From positions 62,001-126,000 of the forward strand of contig NZ_MDAG01000007.1 of NCBI RefSeq assembly GCF_002876705.1: a stretch of 64,000 nt of DNA, given 5' to 3'. Source of the DNA: Enterovibrio norvegicus_B (GTDB lineage Bacteria > Pseudomonadota > Gammaproteobacteria > Enterobacterales > Vibrionaceae). A model generated the notes under the pieces. That model ran no database searches and was not told where the DNA came from. It saw only the letters and a list, made by a program, of their open reading frames with translations. Positions within the stretch are counted from its first letter, which is position 1, and every line of letters starts with the position of its first letter. Below, one piece after another: positions 1-8,300 of the stretch. The position numbers were made by a program, and so were the translations under genes.

Positions 1-178
1 GATAGCGCATCTCGACCTTGCCATCGAGCACAACGAAGATCTCTTCTCCGTCGTTGATGTGCCATTTGTAGGGTTGGTCGGTCCAATGAAGGCGCGTGGT
101 GATGCCATTCATGTTGGCGATGTCCATCGCTCCCCATGGGCGTTCAGCAGTAAAATTGGTGCTTTTTATAAACTTCAT
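1..178 (-). CDS. cupin-domain protein, partial (3' end outside window)
   Basis: Only the first 59 codons are present; the rest lies left of base 1. The start ATG at 178 follows AAGGA with good spacing. The peptide holds the early strands of a cupin barrel: RPWGAMDIANMNG, then W-H-I-N-D-G-E-E-I-F-V-V-L-D-G-K-V-E-M-R-Y, which matches the small single-domain cupins that carry metal-binding His and Glu in this stretch. Substrate and function cannot be told from the fragment. It reads in the same direction as the NusG-like gene 180 bases upstream, but the gap is wide enough for its own promoter. Confidence 0.7.
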   Translation of the reverse strand, partial: MKFIKSTNFTAERPWGAMDIANMNGITTRLHWTDQPYKWHINDGEEIFVVLDGKVEMRY

Positions 179-358
179 ACAGCAATCCTTGCGGTATTCA
201 CCTCAAGTTGTTTGGGTATAAAGCTTATAGATCGGGAGAGGCGTTGAAAACAAGGGCATGGAAAAACAGCGATAAGGTCAATGCATTGAGACGAGACGAT
301 GACATTGCTCATGCCATCCTTGGCATACGTGAAAACAGTCAATGTGCGGAGTGACTGC

Positions 359-877
359 TCACCAAGTAAATTCAGATATTTCGGTTCTGACGTAGCAGCT
401 TGAGGGCAGATCGAGCAACATCGAGAACCCAAGCTGGGTCACCGGCGTAGCGATCAGTTTTACCTCTCCCATTTCAACAAACTTTCCGGTAATGCCTTTT
501 AGTGAACCGTTGATCACGGCAATGGTACAACCGTCGACCTTGTTGTTATTGATGGATTCGGTTTGTTCATAGTAGTGCAGCACGGTTTTAATTTTAACGA
601 TGTCGCAACCCGGCACAGAGGCCAAGTATTTACCGTGCCGAACAAAGTGAGACAGTTCCGGCGCCGTTTTTACCCACTGAAGTCCTTCAGGTGTGGTGCG
701 AACAAAAACGTGGCATTTGAACAATGGCTCATAGCTGGTTCGCCTTTTGCCATTCAACACTTGCGAGAAGGTGCGCACAGGCAAGTACACGTCCATTCCC
801 TTACGTTGAAGGCGGTCGACGAAATCTTGTTCTTCACCAACGTGCGTAAACGCAACGTACCAGCGATAACTGTGCAA
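359..877 (-). CDS. NusG-family (RfaH/UpxY-like) transcription elongation factor paralogue
   Basis: 172 residues starting with TTG at 877, chosen because AAAGGAG lies just upstream and the NGN domain begins at once (RWYVAFTHVGEEQDFVDRL). The NGN domain spans about residues 5-100, including the VYLPVRTF and PLFKCHVFVRTT strands, where NusG, RfaH and UpxY proteins contact RNA polymerase. A KOW-like segment (IAVINGSLKGITGKFVE) follows at about 118-134. Genomes carry a separate housekeeping nusG in the secE/ribosomal cluster, so this lone copy is probably a specialised paralogue of the kind that lets polymerase read through long surface-polysaccharide or toxin operons. No such operon is visible here unless it begins with the cupin gene downstream. 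Its target is unknown. Confidence 0.8.
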   Translation of the reverse strand: MHSYRWYVAFTHVGEEQDFVDRLQRKGMDVYLPVRTFSQVLNGKRRTSYEPLFKCHVFVRTTPEGLQWVKTAPELSHFVRHGKYLASVPGCDIVKIKTVLHYYEQTESINNNKVDGCTIAVINGSLKGITGKFVEMGEVKLIATPVTQLGFSMLLDLPSSCYVRTEISEFTW

Positions 878-1164
878 TTCGCTCTCCTTTAACGCAGGCT
901 CAATGCCCTTAACAATGAAAGGCGCATGAGCTCAAAACATGAACTGCAGACTGAGAAATTTACGATTGCAGGATTTAACTTATTTCACGAAGAATAATAA
1001 CTCTTAACTGCAGAAGAGAGAAGCAAAAGAGTGGAGGGTGTGACACAGCCTCTTTGTGTAATAACAACTCCGGAATGCTTATCACAAAGATGAACATTGG
1101 ATTGATCTAAACGGGGAGCCTATTGCGTGCTTTTTGCAAAAGAAGCGTCACGTGCTCTCTGCCA

Positions 1165-2016
1165 TTACCACGTGTATTTTAAGTGACTGGCAAATGCTGT
1201 AAGCAAGGGGTTTCTATTCAACGTGGGATGATAAAGCAGCCACAGATTCCAACAAGGCAAAGGCGTAAAAGTGGGGATACTTTTCAATGCGTCATCGTTT
1301 TCAACAATAAAGCTTGGAAGCAAACCGATCCCGACCCCAGACCGAATGATCTCCCCGACACACATATAGCTGTCAGCCTTAAGTTGATAAATACAAGCGT
1401 CTTTTTGTTCGCCTTGCCAACGCTCTCCAGGCAGATGAGCAAAATCCTCCTTCAACCCCACCCAAATCGCAGCATCACCATCTTTTACGTTACGTTTTTG
1501 TGCAAGCTGCAATGAAAAAGATTGCAAGCGTATGCCCACCAAATCTTCATCGGGAGAATTGGTCGCGCGAATAGCCAGATCGGTGTTTGCCTCTCTCAGA
1601 TCAACATGCATGGGTGTCGCACAGATATCAAAGTTAGTGTTGGGGTGGGTTGCAGAAAACGCCCCAATCAGAGAAGACAGTCTTGGTAACGCAATATCAC
1701 AGCAGCTTACGGATAATGTACCTTCGATATGCTCTTGTTTCTTCTTCAACCAAAAACGGATGTCACTGACATTGTCCCCCATACGTTCAACGAACGTGCC
1801 CAACTGCTGTCCATCATGCGTAAAAGTAATACCATTGGTCGTGCGACGAATGAGACACACTCCTACTGTTTCTTCGAGGCGAGCGACCCGACGACACACA
1901 GTCGAATGACTGATATTAAGGGATTTAGATGCGCCTGAAAGCGAACGCGCCTTCACCACAGCAAAGAAAATCTTCAAATCGTTCCAGACTGGCTCTGCAA
2001 TTTTGCCATCGCCCAT
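1165..2016 (-). CDS. LysR-family transcriptional regulator
   Basis: 283 residues. The ATG at 2016 is preferred over one 15 bases upstream because GGAGG sits seven bases before it. The N-terminal winged helix-turn-helix spans about residues 10-68 (LKIFFAVVKARSLSGASKSLNISHSTVCRRVARLEE), followed by the linker helix and a LysR substrate-binding domain to the C-terminus. It belongs to the branch that often controls a neighbouring divergent oxidoreductase or transferase gene. The divergent neighbour here is only a stub of a glutathione transferase gene (from 2098), so the regulator appears to have lost its local target. Confidence 0.9.
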   Translation of the reverse strand: MGDGKIAEPVWNDLKIFFAVVKARSLSGASKSLNISHSTVCRRVARLEETVGVCLIRRTTNGITFTHDGQQLGTFVERMGDNVSDIRFWLKKKQEHIEGTLSVSCCDIALPRLSSLIGAFSATHPNTNFDICATPMHVDLREANTDLAIRATNSPDEDLVGIRLQSFSLQLAQKRNVKDGDAAIWVGLKEDFAHLPGERWQGEQKDACIYQLKADSYMCVGEIIRSGVGIGLLPSFIVENDDALKSIPTFTPLPCWNLWLLYHPTLNRNPLLTAFASHLKYTW

Positions 2017-2097
2017 TGCGTAAACCTCCATGTTAATGGAGTCATTCTCCGTTTACCGTGCTGCTAACTCAATCATCCCTTAGAAGGAAGTCACCCC

Positions 2098-2190
2098 ATG
2101 AAGTTGTATGATCTAGAACTGTGCGCCGAACGCGCAAGGGGCAAGGGGCAAGGGAAGATTGATCGGGGTGATTCGAACCTGATAGCCTAA
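2098..2190 (+). pseudogene. truncated start of a glutathione S-transferase gene
   Basis: A well-placed AAGGAAG ribosome site precedes an ATG at 2098 reading MKLYDLEL, the typical opening of many glutathione S-transferases (MKLYDLELSGN and similar). Similarity ends after about eight residues. The frame then runs through a short G/A-rich direct repeat (GGGGCAAGGGGCAAGG) into a stop at 2190, against the end of the DUF1272 gene. I read this as the 5' remnant of a gene divergent from the LysR regulator, with its body deleted. The evidence is a short match plus gene arrangement, so confidence is moderate. Confidence 0.45.
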
Positions 2191-2426
2191 CAGCCTTGGG
2201 GCTTTACGATCCGTGTCGTTGATGCCGGGTATTTCGCAAGTAATGAAGCGGGGCGAATCGGACGCGGAGAGAAATTCCCGCCACAGTTTGGGCAAACACC
2301 GTTAAGTACGCCATCGACGCAGTCTTTGCAAAACGTGCACTCAAAAGTGCAGATCAATGCATCAGTGGCGTCAGGTGGCAGGGCTTTGTCACAGCACTCA
2401 CAGCTGGGTCGAAGTTCTAACATCAC
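2187..2426 (-). CDS. DUF1272 zinc-ribbon-like protein
   Basis: 79 residues, a usual length for the family. The sequence opens MMLELRPSCECCDKALPPDATDA and has the family pattern of paired cysteines: CECC near residue 9, CTFECTFCKDC around 27-37, and CPNCGG near 46. That suggests one or two zinc sites. The biochemical role of DUF1272 is not established. It sits 11 bases after the end of the FosA-like pseudogene, in one direction with it and the acetyltransferase, so the three were probably one operon. The last 20 residues after CPNCGG (PRPIRPASLLAKYPAS) run toward the deletion junction at about 2190 and may not be the ancestral C-terminus. Confidence 0.8.
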   Translation of the reverse strand: MMLELRPSCECCDKALPPDATDALICTFECTFCKDCVDGVLNGVCPNCGGNFSPRPIRPASLLAKYPASTTRIVKPQGC

Positions 2427-2437
2427 ACTCTCCTTGT

Positions 2438-2682
2438 TTAAAACCAGACCAATCCAGCGTAAGGCTTTCTCTTTAAACTTTCGAGCCTATTTGCCAGCGT
2501 TCCCACATGAATATCTAATTTGTGATCGTCGGGATCAAGCAGAGCCAAATGTCGCCTAAGGAGAGAGACGCGCCATCATCCCATTTCACATGCCCTTTAA
2601 AACCTAGCTGTTTCGTATAAAACGTCAGTGATGTATCGAGATGGCTAACAGACAATGTGATGTGATTTAACCCGCTTAGCAT
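2438..2682 (-). pseudogene. FosA-like glyoxalase-fold (VOC) pseudogene with internal deletion
   Basis: From the ATG at 2682 (AAGGAG upstream) the frame reads MLSGLNHITLSVSHLDTSL and continues to LGDIWLCL, matching the first 48 or so residues of FosA-type fosfomycin-modifying glyoxalases. It then stops after ITN. In another frame, from about 2525, the sequence reads LLDPDDHKLDIHVGTL and ends KPYAGLVWF at 2438, which matches the FosA C-terminus. The middle of the protein, about 55 residues in the family, is missing and the two ends are out of frame. That removes one metal-binding strand and most of the active site, so the product should be inactive. It lies between the acetyltransferase and DUF1272 genes on the same strand. 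Confidence 0.8.
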
Positions 2683-2693
2683 TGGCGAACTCC

Positions 2694-3101
2694 TTATAGC
2701 GTAGGGCGGTCCACCAGCTTTTTTGTCAGGAAATGGAGTTGATGAGCGACAGGGTAATCATCAAGGGTCATTTGACAACGGTAGCCACACTTTTCATAGA
2801 AGGGTTTGGCTTGGAAGCTCAGCGTATCTACCCATGCCGAATGGCAGCCTTGCTTAATGGCATGGTCTTCCATTTTTTGCATGAGCTGGGTACCGATGCC
2901 TTTGTCGCCCAATGCGGGATCAACCCAAAGAAAGCGGATATACATCCAATTCCCCCAGATCTTTGAAACGATGCCGCCGACACGCTTGCCGGCATCCATC
3001 TCTTGTGCGTCCTCAACAAACGGGTCATTGAACGCAATCAGGCCGCGTCGCACATCCATGATGTCGTCCACGTTGGGATCATTCACGATGTGGAATTCCA
3101 T
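2694..3101 (-). CDS. GNAT-family N-acetyltransferase
   Basis: 135 residues with AGGAGG seven bases before the ATG. The acetyl-CoA-binding region is clear: LWVDPALGDKGIGTQLMQKMEDHA at about 80-103 is the V-x-P-x2-x-G-x-G-x-G/A motif A, followed by motif B near the C-terminus (FYEKCGYRC). The substrate amine is not known. The gene leads a short operon with the FosA-like pseudogene 11 bases downstream and the DUF1272 gene after it. Small GNATs beside antibiotic-type VOC proteins are common in resistance-like neighbourhoods, but nothing here shows the substrate. Confidence 0.85.
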   Translation of the reverse strand: MEFHIVNDPNVDDIMDVRRGLIAFNDPFVEDAQEMDAGKRVGGIVSKIWGNWMYIRFLWVDPALGDKGIGTQLMQKMEDHAIKQGCHSAWVDTLSFQAKPFYEKCGYRCQMTLDDYPVAHQLHFLTKKLVDRPTL

Positions 3102-3152
3102 GCTTGCCTCCTGATCGCGTTATTGCAATTCGCTCGCATCTTTATCGCTGGG

Positions 3153-3518
3153 TTATTTCTTTTTAGGTGCGCCTTGTGAAGCGCCGGCCGCTTCTAACGC
3201 CTGTTTCAATGCAGTGATTTTCTTTTCTTTAAACCAAAAGATCAGGAACATACCAATGGTGACCGCGATGCAAGAGTACAGTTGCAACTGGGAATACACA
3301 TTGAAATTGGTGATAAGGAAAAACAACATGATAAGGGCGAGAATGGACTGAGTAACCCAGCGAGATTTGTCGTTAAAACTCATGGTTTTCGAGGCATCGT
3401 CATACTTCACGTGCACACGACCTACCAATGCACCCAAATTGATCAGAACACCACCTGTGACAGGTTTTGAATCGTAATTATTTGATGCCAGATATTTTTC
3501 CAGACCTTTAAGATCCAT
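3153..3518 (-). CDS. small inner-membrane protein of unknown function
   Basis: 121 residues from the ATG at 3518. This start is preferred to a longer frame opening at 3620 because GGAG lies just upstream and the extra N-terminus has no protein-like pattern. A soluble N-terminal part (DLKGLEKYLASNNYD, then GVLINLGALVGRVHVKYDD) is followed by two adjacent membrane segments at about 55-75 and 80-100 (SILALIMLFFLITNF and LYSCIAVTIGMFLIFWF). The tail is short, with a lysine-rich end (GAPKKK). No family was recognised. It stands alone between the acetyltransferase and the agmatine deiminase-like gene. Confidence 0.7.
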   Translation of the reverse strand: MDLKGLEKYLASNNYDSKPVTGGVLINLGALVGRVHVKYDDASKTMSFNDKSRWVTQSILALIMLFFLITNFNVYSQLQLYSCIAVTIGMFLIFWFKEKKITALKQALEAAGASQGAPKKK

Positions 3519-3743
3519 GAATTGCTCTCCATTAACGCAATACAGAAAACGACCACATGCTGTTTTCTGCTTCATGCTCACTGTGCTTAGGGGCTGATAA
3601 TACCAGAAGCTTTTTCTCACACAGAGTGGTTCACGCCTCTCTCGCTCTCATTTCTTGTTACGAAACGCTAGCGCGCGCACGTTTGGAGACAATACCTTTA
3701 AAAATGGGGCTATTTATTCACACCCAATACTAACGCTAAGCGC

Positions 3744-4847
3744 TTAGGTTAAACATCTCGGCTCTTGTTGCGTGGCACAATGGATGCTGCCACCGCCTGC
3801 TGCAATGGCATCAACGTTCAGCGCCACAATCTCACGCTCAGGAAACAGTGATGCCAGTGTGTTTTTGGCTTTTCTGTCTGCTTCAACATCGCCAAATTCT
3901 TGCATGATGACCGCACCATTACACACATAAAAGCCCACGTAACCAGCGGCAAAATCAGGGCTATCGTATTTCTCTCGCACAGTGTTCGGCGCTTCCAATG
4001 TATGAACCGAGAGCTTATTACCTTGTGCATCCGTGGCATTGGCAAGTATGTCGGCATGTTCGCGCGTCAAATCGTATTCGTAGGAATCAGGATCGGTATC
4101 GATGCCCACCACAACATTGCCCGGCGTGGTGAATCTCGCATAAAAATCCGTGTGCCCATCAGTGATGTCACGCCCCTTTATGCCCGGCAGCCAGATGATC
4201 TTTTCTAACCCCAGCAAGGGCGATAACGCGTCTTCAAACGCGGCTTTGGACATGCCTGGGTTACGGTTTTTGTTCAAGGTGCAACTTTCCGTAATGATTG
4301 CGGTGCCGTGACCATCAACCTCGATACACCCTCCTTCCATCACCACAGGCGCTCTTTTCAGCGGGAATTGGGCTTGATTGGCAATCAGTGCCGCCACCTT
4401 CGCATCCAACCGATAGGCTTGCTTGCCACCCCAACCATTAAAATTGAAATCTATTGCAGCGCATTCTCCCATTGGGCTTTCAACAAATAACGGCGCTGTG
4501 TCTCTCGCCCATAAATCATTCATGTTGCTTTCAATGAAGTCGACTTTGTCGCCCATTAAGGCATACGCCCTTGCCATGTCACTTTGACGAACCAACATAG
4601 AGACAGGCTCATACTCAGCGATAGTCAGAGCAATATTTGCAAGGTTCTCCTGCACACCCGGCAGCAAGCGTTGCCCCCAAATATCCTTGTTGGCACCAAA
4701 TATCATCCATGTACGTGCATGTGGTGCTGCCTCATCAGGCATTAGCCACCCTTTAGATCTGTCTGTGGCATGCACATAACGGGTGAGGGGCAATGTCATG
4801 GCGAACAAACCTGTTTGCTGAATAAATCGACGTCGAGAAATCATCAT
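3744..4847 (-). CDS. Tat-exported agmatine deiminase / peptidyl-arginine deiminase family protein
   Basis: 367 residues. It opens SRRRFIQQTGLFAMTLPL, a twin-arginine signal, so the enzyme should fold in the cytoplasm and act in the periplasm. The body matches the agmatine deiminase family: NDLWARDTAPLFV at about 110, the NFNGWGGK segment near 135, GGCIEVDGHGTAIITESC near 165-180, GRDITDGHTD near 223-232, and the catalytic cysteine in GGGSIHCATQQEP close to the C-terminus. Family members hydrolyse the guanidine group of agmatine to N-carbamoylputrescine and ammonia. The Tat signal makes it differ from the usual cytoplasmic AguA. No putrescine-pathway partner gene is adjacent. Confidence 0.85.
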   Translation of the reverse strand: MMISRRRFIQQTGLFAMTLPLTRYVHATDRSKGWLMPDEAAPHARTWMIFGANKDIWGQRLLPGVQENLANIALTIAEYEPVSMLVRQSDMARAYALMGDKVDFIESNMNDLWARDTAPLFVESPMGECAAIDFNFNGWGGKQAYRLDAKVAALIANQAQFPLKRAPVVMEGGCIEVDGHGTAIITESCTLNKNRNPGMSKAAFEDALSPLLGLEKIIWLPGIKGRDITDGHTDFYARFTTPGNVVVGIDTDPDSYEYDLTREHADILANATDAQGNKLSVHTLEAPNTVREKYDSPDFAAGYVGFYVCNGAVIMQEFGDVEADRKAKNTLASLFPEREIVALNVDAIAAGGGSIHCATQQEPRCLT

Positions 4848-5046
4848 AAGTCCAAAGAATTGAAGCGAAAAACCTTGTTCATTTAAACACTCTCAGTCTA
4901 AGCGCTTTGATTTAACATGGTCTGTTTGAAGGGTGAAAATGCTACGCGCGGCGCGTTTCTCGTGACGAACACTTAAGAGAAAATGCACTTAAGTGCTTAT
5001 GGTAAATATGCATACTGAAGCAAATAGACAGGATGAAAAAACAGAC

Positions 5047-5076
5047 AAAAAAAGCGCTTATTGAAAGCGCTTTTTT
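5047..5076 (-). terminator. intrinsic terminator after the GST gene
   Basis: GCGCTT and AAGCGC form a stem around a short loop. The flanking A-run and T-run make it usable in both directions. It lies 24 bases past the stop of the minus-strand GST gene at 5100. Confidence 0.8.
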
Positions 5077-5099
5077 CATTCCAAATTGACGCAACACAG

Positions 5100-5795
5100 C
5101 TATTGGCAGCAACTCACTTCAGCACACGATGAAATGTTCGCTTCTTCTCCACCCGCTAAATACGTGTTGGTAAGGTAGAAATCCACAAAGCGTTGTTCAA
5201 AGTCCGCCGAGACTGATTTCTCGACCAATCCCGTTTTCATGATCGCAGCCTGCCATGCTTGCATTTTTGGCATGCCGCAGAAAAAGTCATGCCCTGAGTG
5301 CGCTTTGATGATCGCCGCACGGTGAAGCAGAGGTAGCCATGCAATATCGACTTTGCTCAAGGTGTCGGATTTGAAAAACCGCGTTTCTCCCGACAGTTGT
5401 TTTTCAGCCTTCTCAAACACAGCACGAAGCTTTTTCACTCGCTCAGAAAATATTGCCTCATCTTTGCTGCTCATAGTGCCACATTGAGTCATGTAGTTTT
5501 TCGACCCCAAATAACCCCATGCACGATCTAAAGCGCGTTGCTCATTGGTCACGCCGCTTTCCAGTTCCCCGTATTCATCATCGATATATTCCACAATCGC
5601 ATCAGACTCAAACAATACGGCACCACCGTCAGTCACCATGACCGGCACTTGCCCATTGGGTGAAATATCCAAGAACCACTGAGGCTTGTCTTTCAGGTTG
5701 ATGAATTCAATCTCATAGGGGATCTTTTTCGCCTCAAGCGCAGCGGTAACACGTTGGACAAATGGGCAGATTTTGAAACTTACAATCTTCAACAT
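5100..5795 (-). CDS. glutathione S-transferase family protein
   Basis: 231 residues from the ATG at 5795, which has AGGAAG upstream; an in-frame upstream extension to 5864 has no family similarity. The thioredoxin-fold N-terminal domain spans about residues 1-78: KICPFVQRVTAALEAKKIPYE carries a CPFVQR active-site motif of the omega/beta-like type, then NGQVPVMV with the conserved cis-proline, and LFESDAIVEYIDD with the glutathione-binding E-S pair. An all-helical C-terminal domain follows. Substrate unknown. The C-terminal tail is cysteine-rich (SSCAEVSCCQ), which is unusual. Confidence 0.9.
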   Translation of the reverse strand: MLKIVSFKICPFVQRVTAALEAKKIPYEIEFINLKDKPQWFLDISPNGQVPVMVTDGGAVLFESDAIVEYIDDEYGELESGVTNEQRALDRAWGYLGSKNYMTQCGTMSSKDEAIFSERVKKLRAVFEKAEKQLSGETRFFKSDTLSKVDIAWLPLLHRAAIIKAHSGHDFFCGMPKMQAWQAAIMKTGLVEKSVSADFEQRFVDFYLTNTYLAGGEEANISSCAEVSCCQ

Positions 5796-5897
5796 AATGG
5801 GCTTCCTCATAGGATTTAATGTGCTTACACCTATAAAGACGAGGGCACGCTGAAAAGGTCGCAAAAATATTCATATTTTTCTATACGTATCTTTTCA

Positions 5898-7694
5898 CTA
5901 GAAGATATACACCGCCCCCGCTGTATCAAATGCATTATTGGTTTGATCATCCGCATCTGCCGAATCCTCTAACATAGAGCCAAATACCAGCGTGTTACCG
6001 TCGCCGCTGAGACTAACAGATACGCCGACCTGATCATCCGTATCAATGACATTCGCTTTAATGAATGCCTCTTGCGACCATATATTCCCGCTACGCGCAA
6101 ACACATACACCGCACCATTCGTAGCCCCACTGTTGTCCGTCGGATCATTAAAGACAGTGGATTTATCACCGATCGCGCCAATCGTAATACGATCACCATC
6201 AGTTGTGATGTCTACCGACGAGCCAAAAAAATCACCAACGTCAGGATCTTGTGCTTTCAAGTAAGCCTGCTGGCTCCACACGCCCCCACTCACGGTGTAA
6301 ACGTAAGCGGCGCCAGAGCTTGATGCATTGTTGTTATTCTCGTCATTCGGGTCTTCTGAATCTTCCTCCGTGGTTGTCACCACAAAGGTCTCACCATCAC
6401 CGCTAATGGCACCGCGAAAACCATAGATATCAATAAATTCAAGATTGCTGGCTTTAAGATACCCTTGTTCTGACCAGGCATTTCCGCTTCGTGTAAAAAT
6501 ATACGCAGCACCGGACGCTACTAAGGTGTCATTGCTGGCATCATTTGGATCGCCAGATGCTTCATAAGGACTGGTCACCAACATAACCTGCCCATCATCA
6601 CTAAGAGCAACCACTGAGCCAAAACTGTCACTGCTATCGAGATTGCTCGCCTTCAAATACGCCGTTTCACTCCATACGCCGCTGCTTGACGTAAAAACAT
6701 ACACAGCCCCAGAACTGGGTGCGGCATTATCACTGCTATTGTTCAGATCGTTAGAATCCTCTCCAATACTCCCTACTGCCAACGTTTCGCCATCAGCACT
6801 CAAGCTCACAGCCATTCCAAACAAATCATCTTGTTCTGCATTGCTCGCTTTCAGATAAGCTGTTTGTGCCCATGAGTCTCCACTTCGTTCAAAAATATAC
6901 ACCGCACCCGATTCAGTATCAGTGTTATCAAGTGGCGTGGTTTGATCTGCCGAATCCTCATCGGGAACACCAACGGCTAACGTTTGACCGTTCGCATCCA
7001 AACTGAGTCGAACGCCAAACTCATCGTCAACATCAACGTTGCTCGCCTTCAAATAGCTTTGCTGGACCCAAACATTGTTACTGAGCGTAAAGATGTAAAC
7101 AGCCCCGCTGTTTGAAGCTGAATTGTTTGTTTCATCATTTGCATCACTAGAATCTTCGTAATAAGCCCCAATCGCTAATGTTTGACCATCAGCACTAATG
7201 GTGACCGATCCACCAAACCGGTCTCCATCCCCTATCGTGCTAGCTTTTATGTAGCTCGTCAGCTCGGAATAGGTATTGAAATCAATGTTCCCCTCGCTCC
7301 CAGCAAGCTTGTTGGTGCTGTTCATCGCCAATATGAAGAAGTCGTCCGAGAGCAGGTTTGGGACCATCACTTCCGATAGCGTGATGGTATGCTGTGTCGT
7401 AGTAATCTCGGAACTCAATGATTCACAATTGTTTTCCAATGCCGTGTTCTTGCGACAAAGCGTATAGCTCTCTGCATTCTCACTGGGTTCCCAAGAGAAA
7501 ATGAGTGTTTTGCTTTGCCCAGCAACAGCCTCAATGCTGGTGAGATTAAACGCACTTAAAGGTCCAGTTTCTTCCGACGGTGTTGAAGGTGGCTTAGAGC
7601 AAGAAGACCCAAAGATGCCCCCTTTTTTGTCTTCACAATCACATCCGACTAAAAACAAAGGACAAAGCAAAACAACTTTTATCAACGTATCCAC
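5898..7694 (-). CDS. FG-GAP repeat (integrin-like beta-propeller) lipoprotein
   Basis: 598 residues, GTG start at 7694 after GAGGT. A lipoprotein signal peptide ends in FLVGC with the lipidated cysteine at about 18; the next residues are D-C-E-D. A fibronectin-like stretch (about 45-140) precedes seven tandem FG-GAP units, marked by DRFGGSV, DEFGVRL, DLFGMAV, DSFGSVV, DIYGFRG, DFFGSSV and DQVGVSV, each followed by GQTLAIGA-like strands, acidic Asp/Asn-rich loops and SGAVYIF. Seven units fit a seven-bladed propeller with calcium-binding loops. Related proteins are found on the surface of marine bacteria; the ligand is unknown. It is monocistronic. Confidence 0.85.
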   Translation of the reverse strand: MDTLIKVVLLCPLFLVGCDCEDKKGGIFGSSCSKPPSTPSEETGPLSAFNLTSIEAVAGQSKTLIFSWEPSENAESYTLCRKNTALENNCESLSSEITTTQHTITLSEVMVPNLLSDDFFILAMNSTNKLAGSEGNIDFNTYSELTSYIKASTIGDGDRFGGSVTISADGQTLAIGAYYEDSSDANDETNNSASNSGAVYIFTLSNNVWVQQSYLKASNVDVDDEFGVRLSLDANGQTLAVGVPDEDSADQTTPLDNTDTESGAVYIFERSGDSWAQTAYLKASNAEQDDLFGMAVSLSADGETLAVGSIGEDSNDLNNSSDNAAPSSGAVYVFTSSSGVWSETAYLKASNLDSSDSFGSVVALSDDGQVMLVTSPYEASGDPNDASNDTLVASGAAYIFTRSGNAWSEQGYLKASNLEFIDIYGFRGAISGDGETFVVTTTEEDSEDPNDENNNNASSSGAAYVYTVSGGVWSQQAYLKAQDPDVGDFFGSSVDITTDGDRITIGAIGDKSTVFNDPTDNSGATNGAVYVFARSGNIWSQEAFIKANVIDTDDQVGVSVSLSGDGNTLVFGSMLEDSADADDQTNNAFDTAGAVYIF

Positions 7695-7874
7695 AGACTA
7701 CCTCAAATACAACAACATCTGGCACAACCTCAACACCGACAAAGCAATGATGAAGGTTATATATTTCCCAATAAAAACAACGTTATAAATACGTACCATT
7801 CAAGTGTAATAAAGATATAAACCGTACTTCGTATTTTTGGTGTAGCAGAGGTCTGTAGGCAGAACATCGGACAG

Positions 7875-7898
7875 AAAAAAGCCAGCATTGCGCTGGCT
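7875..7898 (-). terminator. intrinsic terminator
   Basis: AGCCAGC-ATTGC-GCTGGCT stem; on the minus strand it is followed by a run of six T. It lies 17 bases beyond the stop of the 72-residue hypothetical gene. Confidence 0.85.
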
Positions 7899-7914
7899 AT
7901 TCATGAGAGAAATT

Positions 7915-8133
7915 TTAAATATCCAATGGTGGTTTCTTTCGCATCTCTTCAAGCGAGCTCCCCATCATGATGGGGTCGGACAGGGACTCACATTCGTATA
8001 CACCTTTGGTAAATTCCAGAGCTTCGTAAAAACTCCACCCTTGCTGGGAAAGCTCACCTGCAATTTCCACTTTATTCTTCCCGCTGCTGTGCATGTCAAC
8101 AACGTTACCAATTGCTTCATCAATCTCACTCAT
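7915..8133 (-). CDS. small acidic hypothetical protein (72 aa)
   Basis: The product is MSEIDEAIGNVVDMHSSGKN..., soluble, mostly helical by composition, with no signal peptide and no recognised domain. An AAAGGAG ribosome site lies seven bases before the ATG and a strong terminator follows the stop, which supports a real, independently transcribed gene. Function unknown. Confidence 0.65.
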   Translation of the reverse strand: MSEIDEAIGNVVDMHSSGKNKVEIAGELSQQGWSFYEALEFTKGVYECESLSDPIMMGSSLEEMRKKPPLDI

Positions 8134-8300
8134 ACCCGCTCCTTTGTATCGTCAAGCTGTACTCGTTTAAGGTAGCGGGGTATTCCTACGCAAGATGTAT
8201 CATATTTTTGACTCTTCGCGCCTAATCACCCAGCATCACGGTATTGCTTCACATCGTCGAGAAACAGGGGAAGCCAGCGTTACCATACCAAAGCTACGTA

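Noticed and set aside
2165..2185. GATTCGAACC, resembling a tRNA T-loop
   Set aside because: The flanking bases do not pair into a T stem and no acceptor or anticodon arms are present.
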